Origin: Vibrio jasicida CAIM 1864 = LMG 25398 | GTDB taxonomy: Bacteria; Pseudomonadota; Gammaproteobacteria; Enterobacterales; Vibrionaceae | DNA length: 64,000 bases | Direction of reading: 5' to 3' | Assembly (NCBI RefSeq): GCF_000400365.1 | Contig: NZ_BAOG01000025.1 | Span: forward strand, 124,001-188,000 | Part shown: in pieces, positions 19,236 through 28,696 of the stretch | How positions within the stretch are numbered: position 1 is the stretch's first letter | Layout: each line of letters opens with the position of its first letter | Made by a program: the position numbers and the translations under genes | Notes under the pieces: model-generated | The model's database searches: none | Seen by the model: the letters and a program-made list of their open reading frames with translations, nothing else | Told to the model about the DNA's origin: nothing

Positions 19236-19332
19236 ATCGCTTGGCAATGCCTTAGTATCAAAAAGACTAGACCAAGGCGGTAACAGGAGTAGAATAGCAG
19301 CAATAGCCTACAAATTTACTCAGGTATTCGTC

Positions 19333-19917
19333 GTGTCAAATATTACTATTACAGAAACTGCGCAAACGCATTTCGCCAACCTTTTAGGCCAACAACCTGA
19401 AGGTACTAACATTCGAGTTTTCGTTGTAAACCCAGGAACACAAAACGCAGAGTGTGGCGTGTCTTACTGCCCACCAGAAGCCATTGAAGGCACTGACACC
19501 GAAATCCCTTACAGCGGTTTCTCTGCTTTCGTTGACGAGCTAAGCCTACCTTTCCTGGAAGATGCTGAAATCGATTTCGTAACAGACAAAATGGGTTCTC
19601 AACTGACGCTAAAAGCACCTAACGCAAAAATGCGCAAAGTGTCTGACGACGCACCTCTAGTAGAGCGTGTAGAGTACGTAATCCAAACTCAAGTGAACCC
19701 TCAGCTAGCAGGTCATGGTGGTCACGTAAACCTTGTTGAAATCACTGACGACGGTATCGCTATCGTTGCATTCGGTGGCGGCTGTAACGGCTGTTCAATG
19801 GTTGATGTGACACTAAAAGAAGGCATCGAGAAAGAACTATTGAACCAATTCATTGGTGAATTGACAGCGGTTCGCGACGCAACAGAACATGACCGTGGTG
19901 ATCACTCTTACTACTAA
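19333..19917 (+). CDS. nfuA: Fe-S biogenesis protein NfuA
   Basis: Scaffold/carrier that delivers [4Fe-4S] clusters to client enzymes, important under oxidative stress or low iron. The 194-residue product joins a degenerate A-type N-terminal domain (about 1-100) to a NifU-like C-terminal domain with the cluster-binding CNGC motif (Cys151, Cys154) in [11 protein letters not shown]. The start is GTG at 19333, giving [11 protein letters not shown] as in the family. It follows comF by 97 bp, the E. coli order bioH/gntX-nfuA. Confidence 0.96.
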   Translation: MSNITITETAQTHFANLLGQQPEGTNIRVFVVNPGTQNAECGVSYCPPEAIEGTDTEIPYSGFSAFVDELSLPFLEDAEIDFVTDKMGSQLTLKAPNAKMRKVSDDAPLVERVEYVIQTQVNPQLAGHGGHVNLVEITDDGIAIVAFGGGCNGCSMVDVTLKEGIEKELLNQFIGELTAVRDATEHDRGDHSYY

Positions 19918-19966
19918 ACGTTCAAAAGAACTCGGCTTTGAGAGCCAGTAAAAGTGTACATTGACG

Positions 19967-19998
19967 AAAAATGGGAGGCGTTTGCTTCCCATTTTTGT
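19967..19998 (+). terminator. Rho-independent terminator after nfuA
   Basis: Stem AAAATGGGAG with CTTCCCATTTT, followed by T-rich sequence. Confidence 0.8.
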
Positions 19999-20107
19999 TT
20001 TCAATCGAACGAAGCTGAATCATCACGCTAGAAACTCGAGCCTTCTTCTCATATATTAAGAAATCTCATTAGCTTTAAAGAGTCAACGACACATAGGAGC
20101 CGGCGTT

Positions 20108-20677
20108 ATGTCGAAAAGGACCCCACCAGAGATACTCTCTTGTCAGACGGTCGCACAATCTAAACTGTTTGCAGTGGAAGCCCTAGACCTTCGCTTCTCT
20201 AATGGTGAGTTGCGTACCTACGAGCGTATGAAACCCAGTGGGCGCGATGCTGTAATGGTTGTTCCTGTTACGGAGCAAGGCGATTTACTGCTCGTACGCG
20301 AATACGCAGCAGGCACAGAACGCTACGAGCTCGGCTTTCCGAAAGGTTTGATTGACCCAGGGGAGACTCCGCATCAAGCGGCAAATCGTGAGCTTAAAGA
20401 AGAAATTGGTTTTGGCTCTAACGCGCTAACACCACTCAAACAAGTCATTCTTGCTCCTTCTTATTTCTCCAGCAAGATGACCTTGTTCTTAGGACAAAGC
20501 CTTTACCCTGAAAAACAAGAAGGTGACGAGCCAGAGCCATTAGAAATTGTTCGCTGGCCACTTGCTCAAGCCGAAGAATTATTAACGCACTTGGATTTTT
20601 GTGAAGCAAGAAGCATCACGGCGTTGATGTTGGCACTAAAACACTTACAAAACACCACTCACAACCAAAACCAATAA
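20108..20677 (+). CDS. nudE: ADP compounds hydrolase NudE (Nudix)
   Basis: Cytosolic Nudix hydrolase that cleaves ADP-ribose, Ap3A and NADH-type dinucleotides. The 189-residue product matches E. coli NudE in length and N-terminus. Its Nudix box is complete at residues 80-102: G-x5-E (GLIDPGE), then REL-x-EE-x-GF. AGGAG lies 8 nt before the ATG. It appears to form a two-gene operon with cysQ, 44 bp downstream; both products remove nucleotide by-products. Confidence 0.94.
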   Translation: MSKRTPPEILSCQTVAQSKLFAVEALDLRFSNGELRTYERMKPSGRDAVMVVPVTEQGDLLLVREYAAGTERYELGFPKGLIDPGETPHQAANRELKEEIGFGSNALTPLKQVILAPSYFSSKMTLFLGQSLYPEKQEGDEPEPLEIVRWPLAQAEELLTHLDFCEARSITALMLALKHLQNTTHNQNQ

Positions 20678-20721
20678 CGGTCAAAGAGCCGAGCCATAAT
20701 TGTGAGAAAGGACCATTACTT

Positions 20722-21549
20722 ATGCCAATGACAAAAGATTTATCTCACCTGCTCCCGCAAGTCATCGAGATCGCGCGTAGTGCAGGACAATTGATTTTAG
20801 ATATCTACGAAAAAAAGCAGTACGAAGCCTACATCAAAAGTGATGAGACACCGGTCACCAGTGCCGACATTGCAGCACATAAGCTAATTACAGAACGCCT
20901 AAGCGAGCTGACACCTGATATCCCAGTGCTTTCAGAAGAAGCAGCGGACATTAGCTTAGAACAACGCGCACAGTGGGAACGTTACTGGTTAGTTGACCCT
21001 CTTGATGGTACACAAGAATTCATCGCACGCAGTGGTGACTTCGCGACCATCATTGCTCTGATCGACAACAACAAGCCAACCATGGGAGTAGTTTACGGTC
21101 CAGTTTCTGGCGTAACTTACTATGCTTACAATGGCAAAGGTGCATGGAAGATCCCAGACATGTCAGAGAGTGTGAAAATTCATACCCACAAACATGAACA
21201 ACCGGGACAAAACATCGCAATCGCAATCAGTCGTCGTCAAGACATCAACCGCATTACCAGTCGTATGAGCAGTGCTTGGAACTACGATTTAATTCCACTC
21301 GGCTCTGCCGCACTTAAAGCATGCCTTGTCGCTGAAGGTGCTGTGGACTGTTACTTACGTCTAGGTCCAACTGGCGAGTGGGATACTGCGGCTACGCAGT
21401 GTATTGTTGAAGAAGCGGGCGGACGTATTCTCAGCACACAACTTGAGCCGCTGTCTTACAACGAGCGCGAGACGTTAGAAAATCCGAACTTCATCGTACT
21501 GGGCGATGCTGACTTACCTTGGGACGAGATTCTACAACGCAAAGATTGA
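20722..21549 (+). CDS. cysQ: 3'(2'),5'-bisphosphate nucleotidase CysQ
   Basis: Magnesium-dependent phosphatase that degrades 3'-phosphoadenosine 5'-phosphate (PAP) from sulfate assimilation, preventing inhibition of exoribonucleases. The 275-residue protein has the inositol-monophosphatase fold signatures: metal ligands Glu72 in LSEEA and Asp92/Asp95 in VDPLDGT, plus the C-terminal GEWDTAA motif with the third Asp. A second ATG two codons on is possible. It follows nudE and is closed by a strong terminator. Confidence 0.95.
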   Translation: MPMTKDLSHLLPQVIEIARSAGQLILDIYEKKQYEAYIKSDETPVTSADIAAHKLITERLSELTPDIPVLSEEAADISLEQRAQWERYWLVDPLDGTQEFIARSGDFATIIALIDNNKPTMGVVYGPVSGVTYYAYNGKGAWKIPDMSESVKIHTHKHEQPGQNIAIAISRRQDINRITSRMSSAWNYDLIPLGSAALKACLVAEGAVDCYLRLGPTGEWDTAATQCIVEEAGGRILSTQLEPLSYNERETLENPNFIVLGDADLPWDEILQRKD

Positions 21550-21579
21550 TCACAATCCAAACTGCATAGCTAGATTTTA

Positions 21580-21612
21580 AAAGGCCACGAATCGACTTCG
21601 TGGCCTTTCTTT
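21580..21612 (+). terminator. Rho-independent terminator after cysQ
   Basis: Perfect stem AAGGCCACGAA/TTCGTGGCCTT, 5-base loop, then TTCTTTTTAT. Confidence 0.92.
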
Positions 21613-21620
21613 TTATCTCT

Positions 21621-21677
21621 TGTACAGCGATAGGAGTATTTAGCCTACCATGTTCCAAATACTCACCCAGCTGTACA
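21621..21677. repeat. 57-bp inverted-repeat-bounded unit, copy A
   Basis: Begins TGTACAGC and ends GCTGTACA (exact reverse complement), total 57 bp. Copy B at 21742-21798 has the same length and ends and matches at 36 of 57 positions without gaps. Function unknown. Confidence 0.5.
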
Positions 21678-21741
21678 CATTCATACCATTTACTTAAAAA
21701 TCAGAAGGTTAGATAAACAGCAAATAACCAACTGAATTTCC

Positions 21742-21798
21742 TGTACAGCGAATAACAGGTTTGGCCTAGTATGATCTAAAAGCAAAAAGAGCTGCACA
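21742..21798. repeat. 57-bp inverted-repeat-bounded unit, copy B
   Basis: Begins TGTACAGC and ends GCTGCACA. Its right end forms part of the terminator of the T2SS operon. Start-to-start distance to copy A is 121 bp. Confidence 0.5.
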
Positions 21799-21810
21799 TT
21801 AGCAGCTCTT
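21784..21810 (-). terminator. Terminator of the type II secretion operon
   Basis: Perfect 9-bp stem AAGAGCTGC/GCAGCTCTT with a 6-base loop. Read on the minus strand it is followed by TTTGCTTTT, just past the gspN stop. Confidence 0.82.
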
Positions 21811-21837
21811 CAATAATGGGATGGTTTCTAAAACTGA

Positions 21838-22599
21838 CTAGAAACGCCCTTTGTAATCAAACTCGTATTGGCCTTGAGCGTTCGGGTTGCCCAACCATTT
21901 CAGTTGGTCACTCATCCCTGATGGGAACTCCGCCCCAGGTTTAAACCACGCTTTAGTAGAGTAGCGCTGATTTGGCATCAACTCGGCAGAAAACGCTGCG
22001 GACACTTGCTTGCTCTTTTGCTCACCTGATGCCGATAGTACGCTGTCTTTACAGTTCAGATCGGCAATCACAGGGCCAAGTTCAAGGCTACCGAGCGGGC
22101 TTTGAATGCCACTTGCACTCCAAACTAGTGTACCTTCACCCGTTTTACACCAAGGCGCTGCGTAAGTCGCATGACGGATATTGAGCTCAAGCTGACCATC
22201 AACGCCAACTGGCACAGGAATACGCGCTTGCTCCACTACTTTGGCAGCCGGAATCGATGCAACCAAATTTTCAGCGTATGGACCACCAGTTAGGCTATAG
22301 CCAACCAAACCACGACCACGAACGTCCATATCACTTCCACGGCCAAAACGTACGGCGAATTCCGCTTTACCAGTGAATAAGCTTGATAGTTGGAAATCCC
22401 AATTTACCTCACCGAGATTTTGACGCTGCCAGCTGATGTTAGAAGCACGGCCTTGCCACACAGAGCCTTGGGCATCTTGAATTTCTAACCCTCTTACCGT
22501 CGGTACTTGTTGAAGCATCCAAGAAACAGGCAAACCAACAATCAAACTTGTGGAGAAAAAGGCTATGAATATAACAACGTAAAGTATTGCTCGCTTCAC
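21838..22599 (-). CDS. gspN: Type II secretion protein GspN (EpsN)
   Basis: Last gene of the T2SS operon. The 253-residue product has one N-terminal membrane segment (about 5-25, ILYVVIFIAFFSTSLIVGLPVSW) and a periplasmic domain with the GspN-typical VRGLEIQDAQGSVWQGRA and SLFTGKAEFAVRFG regions. Role in secretion is poorly defined and often dispensable. One base separates it from gspM, so translation is probably coupled. It ends at a strong hairpin terminator. Confidence 0.92.
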   Translation of the reverse strand: MKRAILYVVIFIAFFSTSLIVGLPVSWMLQQVPTVRGLEIQDAQGSVWQGRASNISWQRQNLGEVNWDFQLSSLFTGKAEFAVRFGRGSDMDVRGRGLVGYSLTGGPYAENLVASIPAAKVVEQARIPVPVGVDGQLELNIRHATYAAPWCKTGEGTLVWSASGIQSPLGSLELGPVIADLNCKDSVLSASGEQKSKQVSAAFSAELMPNQRYSTKAWFKPGAEFPSGMSDQLKWLGNPNAQGQYEFDYKGRF

Positions 22600-22600
22600 C

Positions 22601-23095
22601 TTAACCTCGCTTAAATTGCAGGCGATTCACATCAATCATGCCTGCTTGGTCTGTACGATCGATATCGAGAAATTCCACCTCAATACCTTGTTGTTCTTTT
22701 AGGTAACGCAGCCAATCTACCATCTGGTTAAATGCCAATGGCTTAATCCAAACTTGAACACTTTCATTACGTGGTTGAACTCGAATCAGCTCCACTTTGT
22801 AACGACGAGCAGAAGAAGAAACTAATTGGTTCAGAGGTTGATTAGAGAAGCTGACTCCACCACTTTTGCGTAGAGCAGTAATATCATCAGCCTTGTCTTG
22901 CACCCAATTCAACAACTGTTTTTCTGACTGAATTCGAGTCTGAGCGAGTTCAGCTCGTTGATTCATTGGCTGTAGTAGCCCCCAATAAATCATTCCGATA
23001 ATGGCAATCACACCACCACCCATCACCAAACGTTGCTCACGTTGTGAGATGCTATTCCACCAAGCTTGAGCCTGAGCGATTAAATTCTTCATCAT
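22601..23095 (-). CDS. gspM: Type II secretion protein GspM (EpsM)
   Basis: Inner-membrane assembly-platform protein that partners GspL. The product (164 residues from this ATG) has a short cytoplasmic N-terminus with AWWNSISQREQRL, a TM segment (about 22-42) and a periplasmic ferredoxin-like domain. Three starts lie in a row (GTG 23098, ATG 23095, ATG 23092), all next to a GAGG that overlaps the gspL stop. 23095 matches the remembered V. cholerae N-terminus; 23092 has the best ribosome-binding spacing. Confidence 0.92.
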   Translation of the reverse strand: MMKNLIAQAQAWWNSISQREQRLVMGGGVIAIIGMIYWGLLQPMNQRAELAQTRIQSEKQLLNWVQDKADDITALRKSGGVSFSNQPLNQLVSSSARRYKVELIRVQPRNESVQVWIKPLAFNQMVDWLRYLKEQQGIEVEFLDIDRTDQAGMIDVNRLQFKRG

Positions 23096-23099
23096 CACC

Positions 23100-24302
23100 T
23101 CACAAACGTTTTAGTACAAAGCTGCCTATCACAACATTTCCGTTGCGATTCAGCTGACCTTGTTCAACAGTGAACTTTTCTGCCAATTTCACACGCGCTT
23201 GCTCAAACGGTTGGAAATCTGAACTGCTTGCTTGAATGCGTACTTCACCGCGTTGGCCATCGTATTTAAAGCTGGTTATCTCCAGATCTTTAACCTGACC
23301 CAGTGTCGTTGGCAGTGCCGCTATCCAAGACAGCATTGCAGTTTCACTTGTACCACCAGAAAGACGACGCTCTTCATCGGTCATCTGACGCTTCAGGTAA
23401 CTGACCGTTGGAATTCGCTTCTTGTTCGGGAAAATTTGGCGGAAAATGCGTTCACTTTCTTCACGATAGGCTTGCGCTTGCGCCTCATATTTATGGACCA
23501 CCAGCAATTGCTGCCCCACAAGAACAACCAATAGCACACCCGCAGCGATAGCAGCTTTTTGCCAGACTTTTACGTACTTACCCCAAGACGATTTTGGCTT
23601 GAAGCTACCCGTTAATAGGTTGACCTTGCTTTCAGAAACACCTTTAGCAAGTAGTGCCATCGCCATTTCTTCAGGCTTTGCGACCCAAGCCTCTGGGAGT
23701 GAAGATTCAGGAATCGAACTGTAACAATCAAGTTTCCATCCTTCATTCGCTTGCAGATAAGCAGAAAGGTATAAATCTAGCCACGACGCATCGACCACCG
23801 CACCTTGAGTATTAGAATGACGAATTAGCCATTGCTCACCCAACGCCACCGCAGAGCTGTTTTCTTCATGCACAGGCAACGCCAGCACATCAGGAAGGAT
23901 ACGCTTAATTACAATACCTTGACTGGAAAAACGCTGCAAAATGGTTTGAACCCAAGCACGCTCAACAGCACAAATTTGCGCTTTCTCTGCTTGCTTGTCT
24001 AATACTGTGAAATGCAGGTTATCCACGTCTTGTGCGACTTCATCTTCCACCAAATAAGGCAGCATGCTATCAAACTGACGAGCAGCACCCGGCGGGATAT
24101 CTACTTCTGTCAGCACAACATCATTACTGGCTAACAAGGCTATCACTTGTCGCTGATCAGCGTAAGACGCCAACTCATCCAGATGTTCCCATCCGGCGAG
24201 TTCACCACTGGCAATCACGTCTTGCTGTTGTGTCGACCACACCAACCATGGAATGGTACTTTGTTGTTCGCTACTCAGCCGAACGGTCAGAAACTCGCTC
24301 AC
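23100..24302 (-). CDS. gspL: Type II secretion protein GspL (EpsL)
   Basis: Bitopic inner-membrane protein that recruits the GspE ATPase through its cytoplasmic actin-like domain and binds GspM in the periplasm. The 400-residue product has a cytoplasmic domain (about 1-240), a TM helix (about 250-270, [14 protein letters not shown]) and a periplasmic ferredoxin-like domain. The start is GTG at 24302, 5 nt after GGAGG, giving [11 protein letters not shown] as in V. cholerae EpsL. A longer TTG start at 24314 lacks support. The 5' end overlaps gspK by 32 bp. Confidence 0.94.
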   Translation of the reverse strand: MSEFLTVRLSSEQQSTIPWLVWSTQQQDVIASGELAGWEHLDELASYADQRQVIALLASNDVVLTEVDIPPGAARQFDSMLPYLVEDEVAQDVDNLHFTVLDKQAEKAQICAVERAWVQTILQRFSSQGIVIKRILPDVLALPVHEENSSAVALGEQWLIRHSNTQGAVVDASWLDLYLSAYLQANEGWKLDCYSSIPESSLPEAWVAKPEEMAMALLAKGVSESKVNLLTGSFKPKSSWGKYVKVWQKAAIAAGVLLVVLVGQQLLVVHKYEAQAQAYREESERIFRQIFPNKKRIPTVSYLKRQMTDEERRLSGGTSETAMLSWIAALPTTLGQVKDLEITSFKYDGQRGEVRIQASSSDFQPFEQARVKLAEKFTVEQGQLNRNGNVVIGSFVLKRL

Positions 24303-25281
24303 TGATTCCTCCAAAACGACGGCGAACGACAGTCACCGTTTCTCTATCTGTACTTTGTAAAAGACTACGGATACGTACTCGGGATTCATCCACCAGTACT
24401 TGTGCGTCCAATTCAAAAAAGGAGCTATCGACTCCTAAGTAGCCTTTAGCATTTTTCTTTACATCATCGCTCAAGCCAGCTAATTCTGACTCAGCTAAAA
24501 ATTCATCAACACTATCCCAACCATCGAAAGGGCGCTTTTCAATTAACTGCACCGCATCACTAGAACTCAAGCCTGGAGTAAACATCGCGACTAAGATCGG
24601 CGCTTGTTCGACTTCAATAGTATTTACATTCAAACGCCAATCGTCTGTGGGAATAGCACAAATCATCGGTGCGATCTTCTGATAAATGTCCCCCGTGACT
24701 TGATATACCGCTCTCAGTTCGCTGGCATCAGCCATCAGGCCATTGGGTGGTAAATACGCAGGCTTCATTGCCTCATAAGTGCTGTCTTCTACACCGGCAG
24801 CGGAGCGCACTGTGCTGTCGCTATCGACGTATTCCCAAGTCGAATCAGCAATCACTTCCGCTTGGTATGGTTCCACGTCCATCTCTTCCATCAAGCGCTG
24901 GAACACTTGCACCAAATAAGGACGATTTGTCGAGTCACCCGATGGCTGAACACTCGCTAATACATTCATATTAAAGCAAGCTTGTTTGTCTACGATGCGT
25001 CCGGCCGCTTGACCATAATCTAGCGGATACACTTGTTCTTTAATTGCCCAGGGCTGGCTCATATTAATGGTATCGCTGTCTTCGTAGCTCTGCTCAATAC
25101 CAATTTCAGCCAACGCCTCAACCCCCAAACTATACCAATACGCCTGTTGGTAATTGATCTGATTCGCGCCTCGCTGAAACTGCAAAAACAATCGTTCAGA
25201 CATACTTGCTGCAACGGTCGTCATAATCGCCAGTAGCATTAAAACAATAATAAGCGCTACACCACGTTGTCGCTTAGCCAT
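24271..25281 (-). CDS. gspK: Type II secretion minor pseudopilin GspK (EpsK)
   Basis: Tip pseudopilin that, with GspI and GspJ, initiates the secretion pseudopilus. The 336-residue product begins [16 protein letters not shown], a short prepilin leader cleaved after Gly, and has the large alpha-helical insertion domain typical of GspK. It lacks the usual Glu at position +5, as is normal for this subunit. The ATG at 25281 lies 5 nt after GGAGG; a longer frame to 25317 is not supported. It overlaps gspJ by 8 bp and gspL by 32 bp. Confidence 0.94.
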   Translation of the reverse strand: MAKRQRGVALIIVLMLLAIMTTVAASMSERLFLQFQRGANQINYQQAYWYSLGVEALAEIGIEQSYEDSDTINMSQPWAIKEQVYPLDYGQAAGRIVDKQACFNMNVLASVQPSGDSTNRPYLVQVFQRLMEEMDVEPYQAEVIADSTWEYVDSDSTVRSAAGVEDSTYEAMKPAYLPPNGLMADASELRAVYQVTGDIYQKIAPMICAIPTDDWRLNVNTIEVEQAPILVAMFTPGLSSSDAVQLIEKRPFDGWDSVDEFLAESELAGLSDDVKKNAKGYLGVDSSFFELDAQVLVDESRVRIRSLLQSTDRETVTVVRRRFGGISERVSDRSAE

Positions 25282-25972
25282 TATTGCCTCCGGAGGATTC
25301 ATCATTGGATGAGTCATCTTGCCCAGAGGCGCTGATCTTGCCTCCAGAGGTTAAGTAAGTACGGCTGATCTCACCGTAGTCTTTGAGTTTCAAAACAACA
25401 GAAACCGCTTTCGGTAACTCTTGCTTACTTTCCCATGTTTTTTTCCACGCTTTGCCATCGTAGAAACGCATATCAAATTCTTCGACCTGAGTCAGAAGCG
25501 GTGTCACAATACCTTCTTGTCCAACGGGTGTATCTGGGTAACGCCACCATATACGCTGTAGAACTTCATCTTTAATGCGATAGCCAACTTTCGTGACTTC
25601 ACCACGTGGGAATTGCTGCTGAGGGTTGTGCCACCCCAAACGCGCAAACATCACGCCTTTCGCATCCGAATCAAGCAGGTATTCCGACCAAAACAACAAC
25701 TGCTTTGATGGCTCTTCGCCATTGGTTCGCATCTGACGCATGGCCATTTGGCGGAAATCGTTATCCATCATCACCATTGCACGTTGCAACTCGTTCAAAC
25801 GCTGCGTACGTTCTTGCGATAACACATTACTGCGTTGCACCTGCGAGACCACTTGATAGGCAGCAACGCTTAAGCTCGCAAAAATAGCAATCGAGACGAG
25901 CACTTCGATCAAGGTAAAACCTCGATTCGATTTCATACTTGATGCCTTATATCGCTTATTACTCCGCAACAT
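25274..25972 (-). CDS. gspJ: Type II secretion minor pseudopilin GspJ (EpsJ)
   Basis: Minor pseudopilin of the tip complex. The 232-residue precursor has the class III prepilin motif [11 protein letters not shown] and a hydrophobic helix (about 19-40). Further conserved stretches are [21 protein letters not shown] (split in two helices) and [14 protein letters not shown]. The first ATG at 25972 is kept because V. cholerae EpsJ also has a longer leader beginning M-(W/L)-R-(T/S)-N. The C-terminus is Ser/Gly/Asp-rich. It overlaps gspI by 14 bp. Confidence 0.93.
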   Translation of the reverse strand: MLRSNKRYKASSMKSNRGFTLIEVLVSIAIFASLSVAAYQVVSQVQRSNVLSQERTQRLNELQRAMVMMDNDFRQMAMRQMRTNGEEPSKQLLFWSEYLLDSDAKGVMFARLGWHNPQQQFPRGEVTKVGYRIKDEVLQRIWWRYPDTPVGQEGIVTPLLTQVEEFDMRFYDGKAWKKTWESKQELPKAVSVVLKLKDYGEISRTYLTSGGKISASGQDDSSNDESSGGNNG

Positions 25973-26348
25973 AGCTTCTCACCGTCACAACAGGACTCGC
26001 TTCTTTTTCAGTTGCGACACTGACATCAAATGCTTTCAGCAATGGCTGCGCGGTGGCAACAGGAGTTACCTTCCAATACCAAGTTCGCCCCGCTAACTCT
26101 TCAGTACCTTTTTTGGCTTTGAGTTTTTCAGTCGAGAGCATCACATTGGCCATTTGGTTATCCACAACCATGGCTGCAAACATTTTTTCTTCTAAATAAC
26201 TGACAGTATTAATGTGTTGGCTCACCGAGCGAATCACACTGATTGCCGCCGTCGCAAAAATCGCCAATGCGACCAACACTTCCAACAACGTCATGCCTCT
26301 AGTATGAAGCGAAGAAGAACCGATACGGCTTTGCTTAGAATGTCGCAT
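25959..26348 (-). CDS. gspI: Type II secretion minor pseudopilin GspI (EpsI)
   Basis: Minor pseudopilin that nucleates the tip complex with GspJ and GspK. The 129-residue product has the prepilin motif TRG|MTLLEVLVALAIF and the conserved RSYVAE C-terminus. The ATG at 26348 has a GAAG ahead of it; a GTG at 26372 is the upstream alternative. The gene overlaps gspH at its start and gspJ at its end, pointing to translational coupling. Confidence 0.93.
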   Translation of the reverse strand: MRHSKQSRIGSSSLHTRGMTLLEVLVALAIFATAAISVIRSVSQHINTVSYLEEKMFAAMVVDNQMANVMLSTEKLKAKKGTEELAGRTWYWKVTPVATAQPLLKAFDVSVATEKEASPVVTVRSYVAE

Positions 26349-26949
26349 TGTTGTCGTCTTCCAATTCTTCACCAGGCTCTAGTAACAAGATTTCGCCAGT
26401 TTCTTTGCCAATAACGCGCCAACCATCGTTAAATGCGTCGCCATCTTCGGGAAAGAAAGACAAACTAAATGGCGTGACTTCCGCACTAGAGAAAATGAAT
26501 ACTTGAGGTGGCTTCACTTTCTTTTTTTCTTTGTCATCTTCTTCCGCAAACATGTCCTCATCAAACAAAGAACCAGGTTCAAATAGTCGGTCGTCATCGT
26601 CCCATGCGCCACCACCAAGATCCAATTGCAGCGAAATATCGCCTTCCAATTTGGTCTCACTAGGAATCTGTTTCAATTCCAATGGTTGCCATCCATCTTG
26701 AGTCAAGCTGAGCAATACGTAAGTGGATTTCACATCATCAACACGTAGACCAAAGTCTTTGCCGCTCAGTACGGCTTCTTCATTCAGTAGCTGTAAGCGC
26801 TGGAAAAAGCTTTGAGCATATTGTTTGGAAAGATCTTTCTGACTGGTAGGCAGGGTCGCTATTACGGCGACTGCGGTAAGAGATAACAAAACCAGCACCA
26901 ATAGAATTTCTATTAATGTAAAACCACGATGTTTTTGCATTTGCTTCAT
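26335..26949 (-). CDS. gspH: Type II secretion minor pseudopilin GspH (EpsH)
   Basis: Minor pseudopilin joining the major GspG filament to the tip. The 204-residue product starts MKQMQKHRG|FTLIEILLVL with a short leader. It has the QLLNEEAVLSGKDFGLR block and a charged insertion rich in Asp/Glu/Lys (about 125-150, FEPGSLFDEDMFAEEDDKEK). The longest frame reaches 27045 inside gspG; the ATG at 26949 gives the normal leader and a 22-bp gap from gspG. Confidence 0.92.
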   Translation of the reverse strand: MKQMQKHRGFTLIEILLVLVLLSLTAVAVIATLPTSQKDLSKQYAQSFFQRLQLLNEEAVLSGKDFGLRVDDVKSTYVLLSLTQDGWQPLELKQIPSETKLEGDISLQLDLGGGAWDDDDRLFEPGSLFDEDMFAEEDDKEKKKVKPPQVFIFSSAEVTPFSLSFFPEDGDAFNDGWRVIGKETGEILLLEPGEELEDDNNATF

Positions 26950-26971
26950 TAGTGCTGGTTTGAACTTTATC

Positions 26972-27415
26972 TTATTGGAAATCTTGCATGTTCCAGTTGC
27001 CGATATCCGACGCAGGGCCTTCACCGCCCTCTTGGCCATCTGCACCTAGAGTAAAGATATCAATCGTACCGTTATCACCAGGGCTTAGGTATTGGTACTC
27101 ATTGCCCCATGGATCAGACGGTAGACGCTTAATGTAGCCACCATCGCGGTAGTTGCGTGGTTCTGGGTTCGATGGTTTGTTTACTAACGCATCAAGACCT
27201 TGGTCTGTTGTTGGGTAAACGCTGTTATCCAACTTGTACATATCCAGTGCATTTTCTAATGCAACAATATCGGTGATCGCTTTTTGTTGGTCTGCTTTTT
27301 CTTTGTTACCAAGTAAGTTAGGAACAACAACACTCGCCAAAATACCTAGGATAACCACAACAACCATCACTTCTAAAAGTGTAAAGCCTTGTTGTTTACT
27401 ACGCTTAAATTTCAT
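26972..27415 (-). CDS. gspG: Type II secretion major pseudopilin GspG (EpsG)
   Basis: Main subunit of the periplasmic pseudopilus. The 147-residue precursor has KQQG|FTLLEVMVVVVILGILA with Glu at +5. It also shows the GspG signatures NALDMYKLDNSVYPTTDQGL, PSDPWGNEYQYLSPG, and a C-terminal loop with acidic residues likely binding calcium (DIFTLGADGQEGGEG). Length is typical. It lies 60 bp after gspF. Confidence 0.96.
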   Translation of the reverse strand: MKFKRSKQQGFTLLEVMVVVVILGILASVVVPNLLGNKEKADQQKAITDIVALENALDMYKLDNSVYPTTDQGLDALVNKPSNPEPRNYRDGGYIKRLPSDPWGNEYQYLSPGDNGTIDIFTLGADGQEGGEGPASDIGNWNMQDFQ

Positions 27416-27475
27416 TATTATCTCCGAAAGTTAGATTCAAGCTATATCATCAGTAGACACAGCTTAACTCGAATT

Positions 27476-28696
27476 TTATCCACTCATTAAGTTATTCATT
27501 TCCAACATTGGCATCAATGTCGCCATTACGATGAAAAGTACCAAGCCTGCCATCAATGCAATCAATACTGGAGTGAAAATGCCAAGTGCAATGTTGACCG
27601 TAGATTCAAAGTTTTGATCTTGGTTATCCGCAGCACGAGTCAACATACTCTCAAGCTCACCACTCTGCTCACCACTAGAAATCATGTGCAGCATCATTGG
27701 TGGAAACAAACGAGTTTGATCCAATGCTTTACGTAAGCTTGCCCCTTCTCTTACGTTATCTGCCGCGACCAAAACTTGCTGTTTCACGTAACGATTGGAC
27801 ATAACATCAACCGCGACTCGCATGCCTTCCAGAATCGGAATAGCACTGGATGTACAAATCGATAGCGTACGCGCAAATCGCGACGTATTTAAGCCACGAG
27901 AAATCTTACCAATCAGCGGTAGGCTAAGGATTTTTCTATCCCACGCTAAACGAAAGTTCGGTTTTTGTAGTGCCAGTTTAAGCCCGTAAAAGAGCACCAC
28001 CACCACGATAAAGATGATCAGCCCCCACTCTTGGACAAACTCACTCGCAGACAAAAGAAATTGCGTTGATTGAGGTAACTCTTGTCCCATCTGAATGATA
28101 GGTTCGATGATCTTCGGAACAACAGAAGAGAGCAACAGAGAGACGATACCAACGGCAAACACCACCAATACCACCGGGTAAATCATGGCTTGCAGCAATT
28201 TAGAACGCATTTTCTGACGGTTTTCTACGTAGTCTGCCAAGCGCTCTAACACCGTGTCCAAGTGACCGGATTTTTCACCCGCGGCAACCATTGATAGGTA
28301 AAGTTCGTCGAAAACATGCGGGTAATCCCCCAGGCTATCTGCCAGAGGATAGCCTTCCGTGACTTTTGAACGCACGGCGGCAATCATAGTACGAATACGC
28401 GGCTTTTCTGCTTGTTCTGATACCGCTTTCAAACACTCTTCTAATGGCATACCCGATTGAACGAGCGTTGAAAGTTGGCGTGTGATCAGTGCAAGTTCTG
28501 CGGTTTTGATACCACGCTTGAATCCGACTGACCCGCCTGAAGACTTAGCCGCTTTTGCTTTAGCTTCCATCACCTCGACAGGAATCATGCCCTGTTCTTT
28601 TAGGCGTTGGCGCACCTGACGAGCATTATCCCCTTCAATTGTGCCTTTCTTCTGCTTGCCTTTCGCATCCAGCGCTTTGTATTCAAATGCTGCCAT
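27476..28696 (-). CDS. gspF: Type II secretion inner-membrane platform protein GspF (EpsF)
   Basis: Polytopic core of the assembly platform, coupling GspE ATP hydrolysis to pseudopilus growth. The 406-residue protein has two homologous cytoplasmic four-helix domains (about 65-170 and 270-370) and three hydrophobic segments (about 170-195, 220-240, 375-400). [23 protein letters not shown] is the family N-terminus. Its ATG overlaps the gspE stop by one base. Confidence 0.95.
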   Translation of the reverse strand: MAAFEYKALDAKGKQKKGTIEGDNARQVRQRLKEQGMIPVEVMEAKAKAAKSSGGSVGFKRGIKTAELALITRQLSTLVQSGMPLEECLKAVSEQAEKPRIRTMIAAVRSKVTEGYPLADSLGDYPHVFDELYLSMVAAGEKSGHLDTVLERLADYVENRQKMRSKLLQAMIYPVVLVVFAVGIVSLLLSSVVPKIIEPIIQMGQELPQSTQFLLSASEFVQEWGLIIFIVVVVLFYGLKLALQKPNFRLAWDRKILSLPLIGKISRGLNTSRFARTLSICTSSAIPILEGMRVAVDVMSNRYVKQQVLVAADNVREGASLRKALDQTRLFPPMMLHMISSGEQSGELESMLTRAADNQDQNFESTVNIALGIFTPVLIALMAGLVLFIVMATLMPMLEMNNLMSG

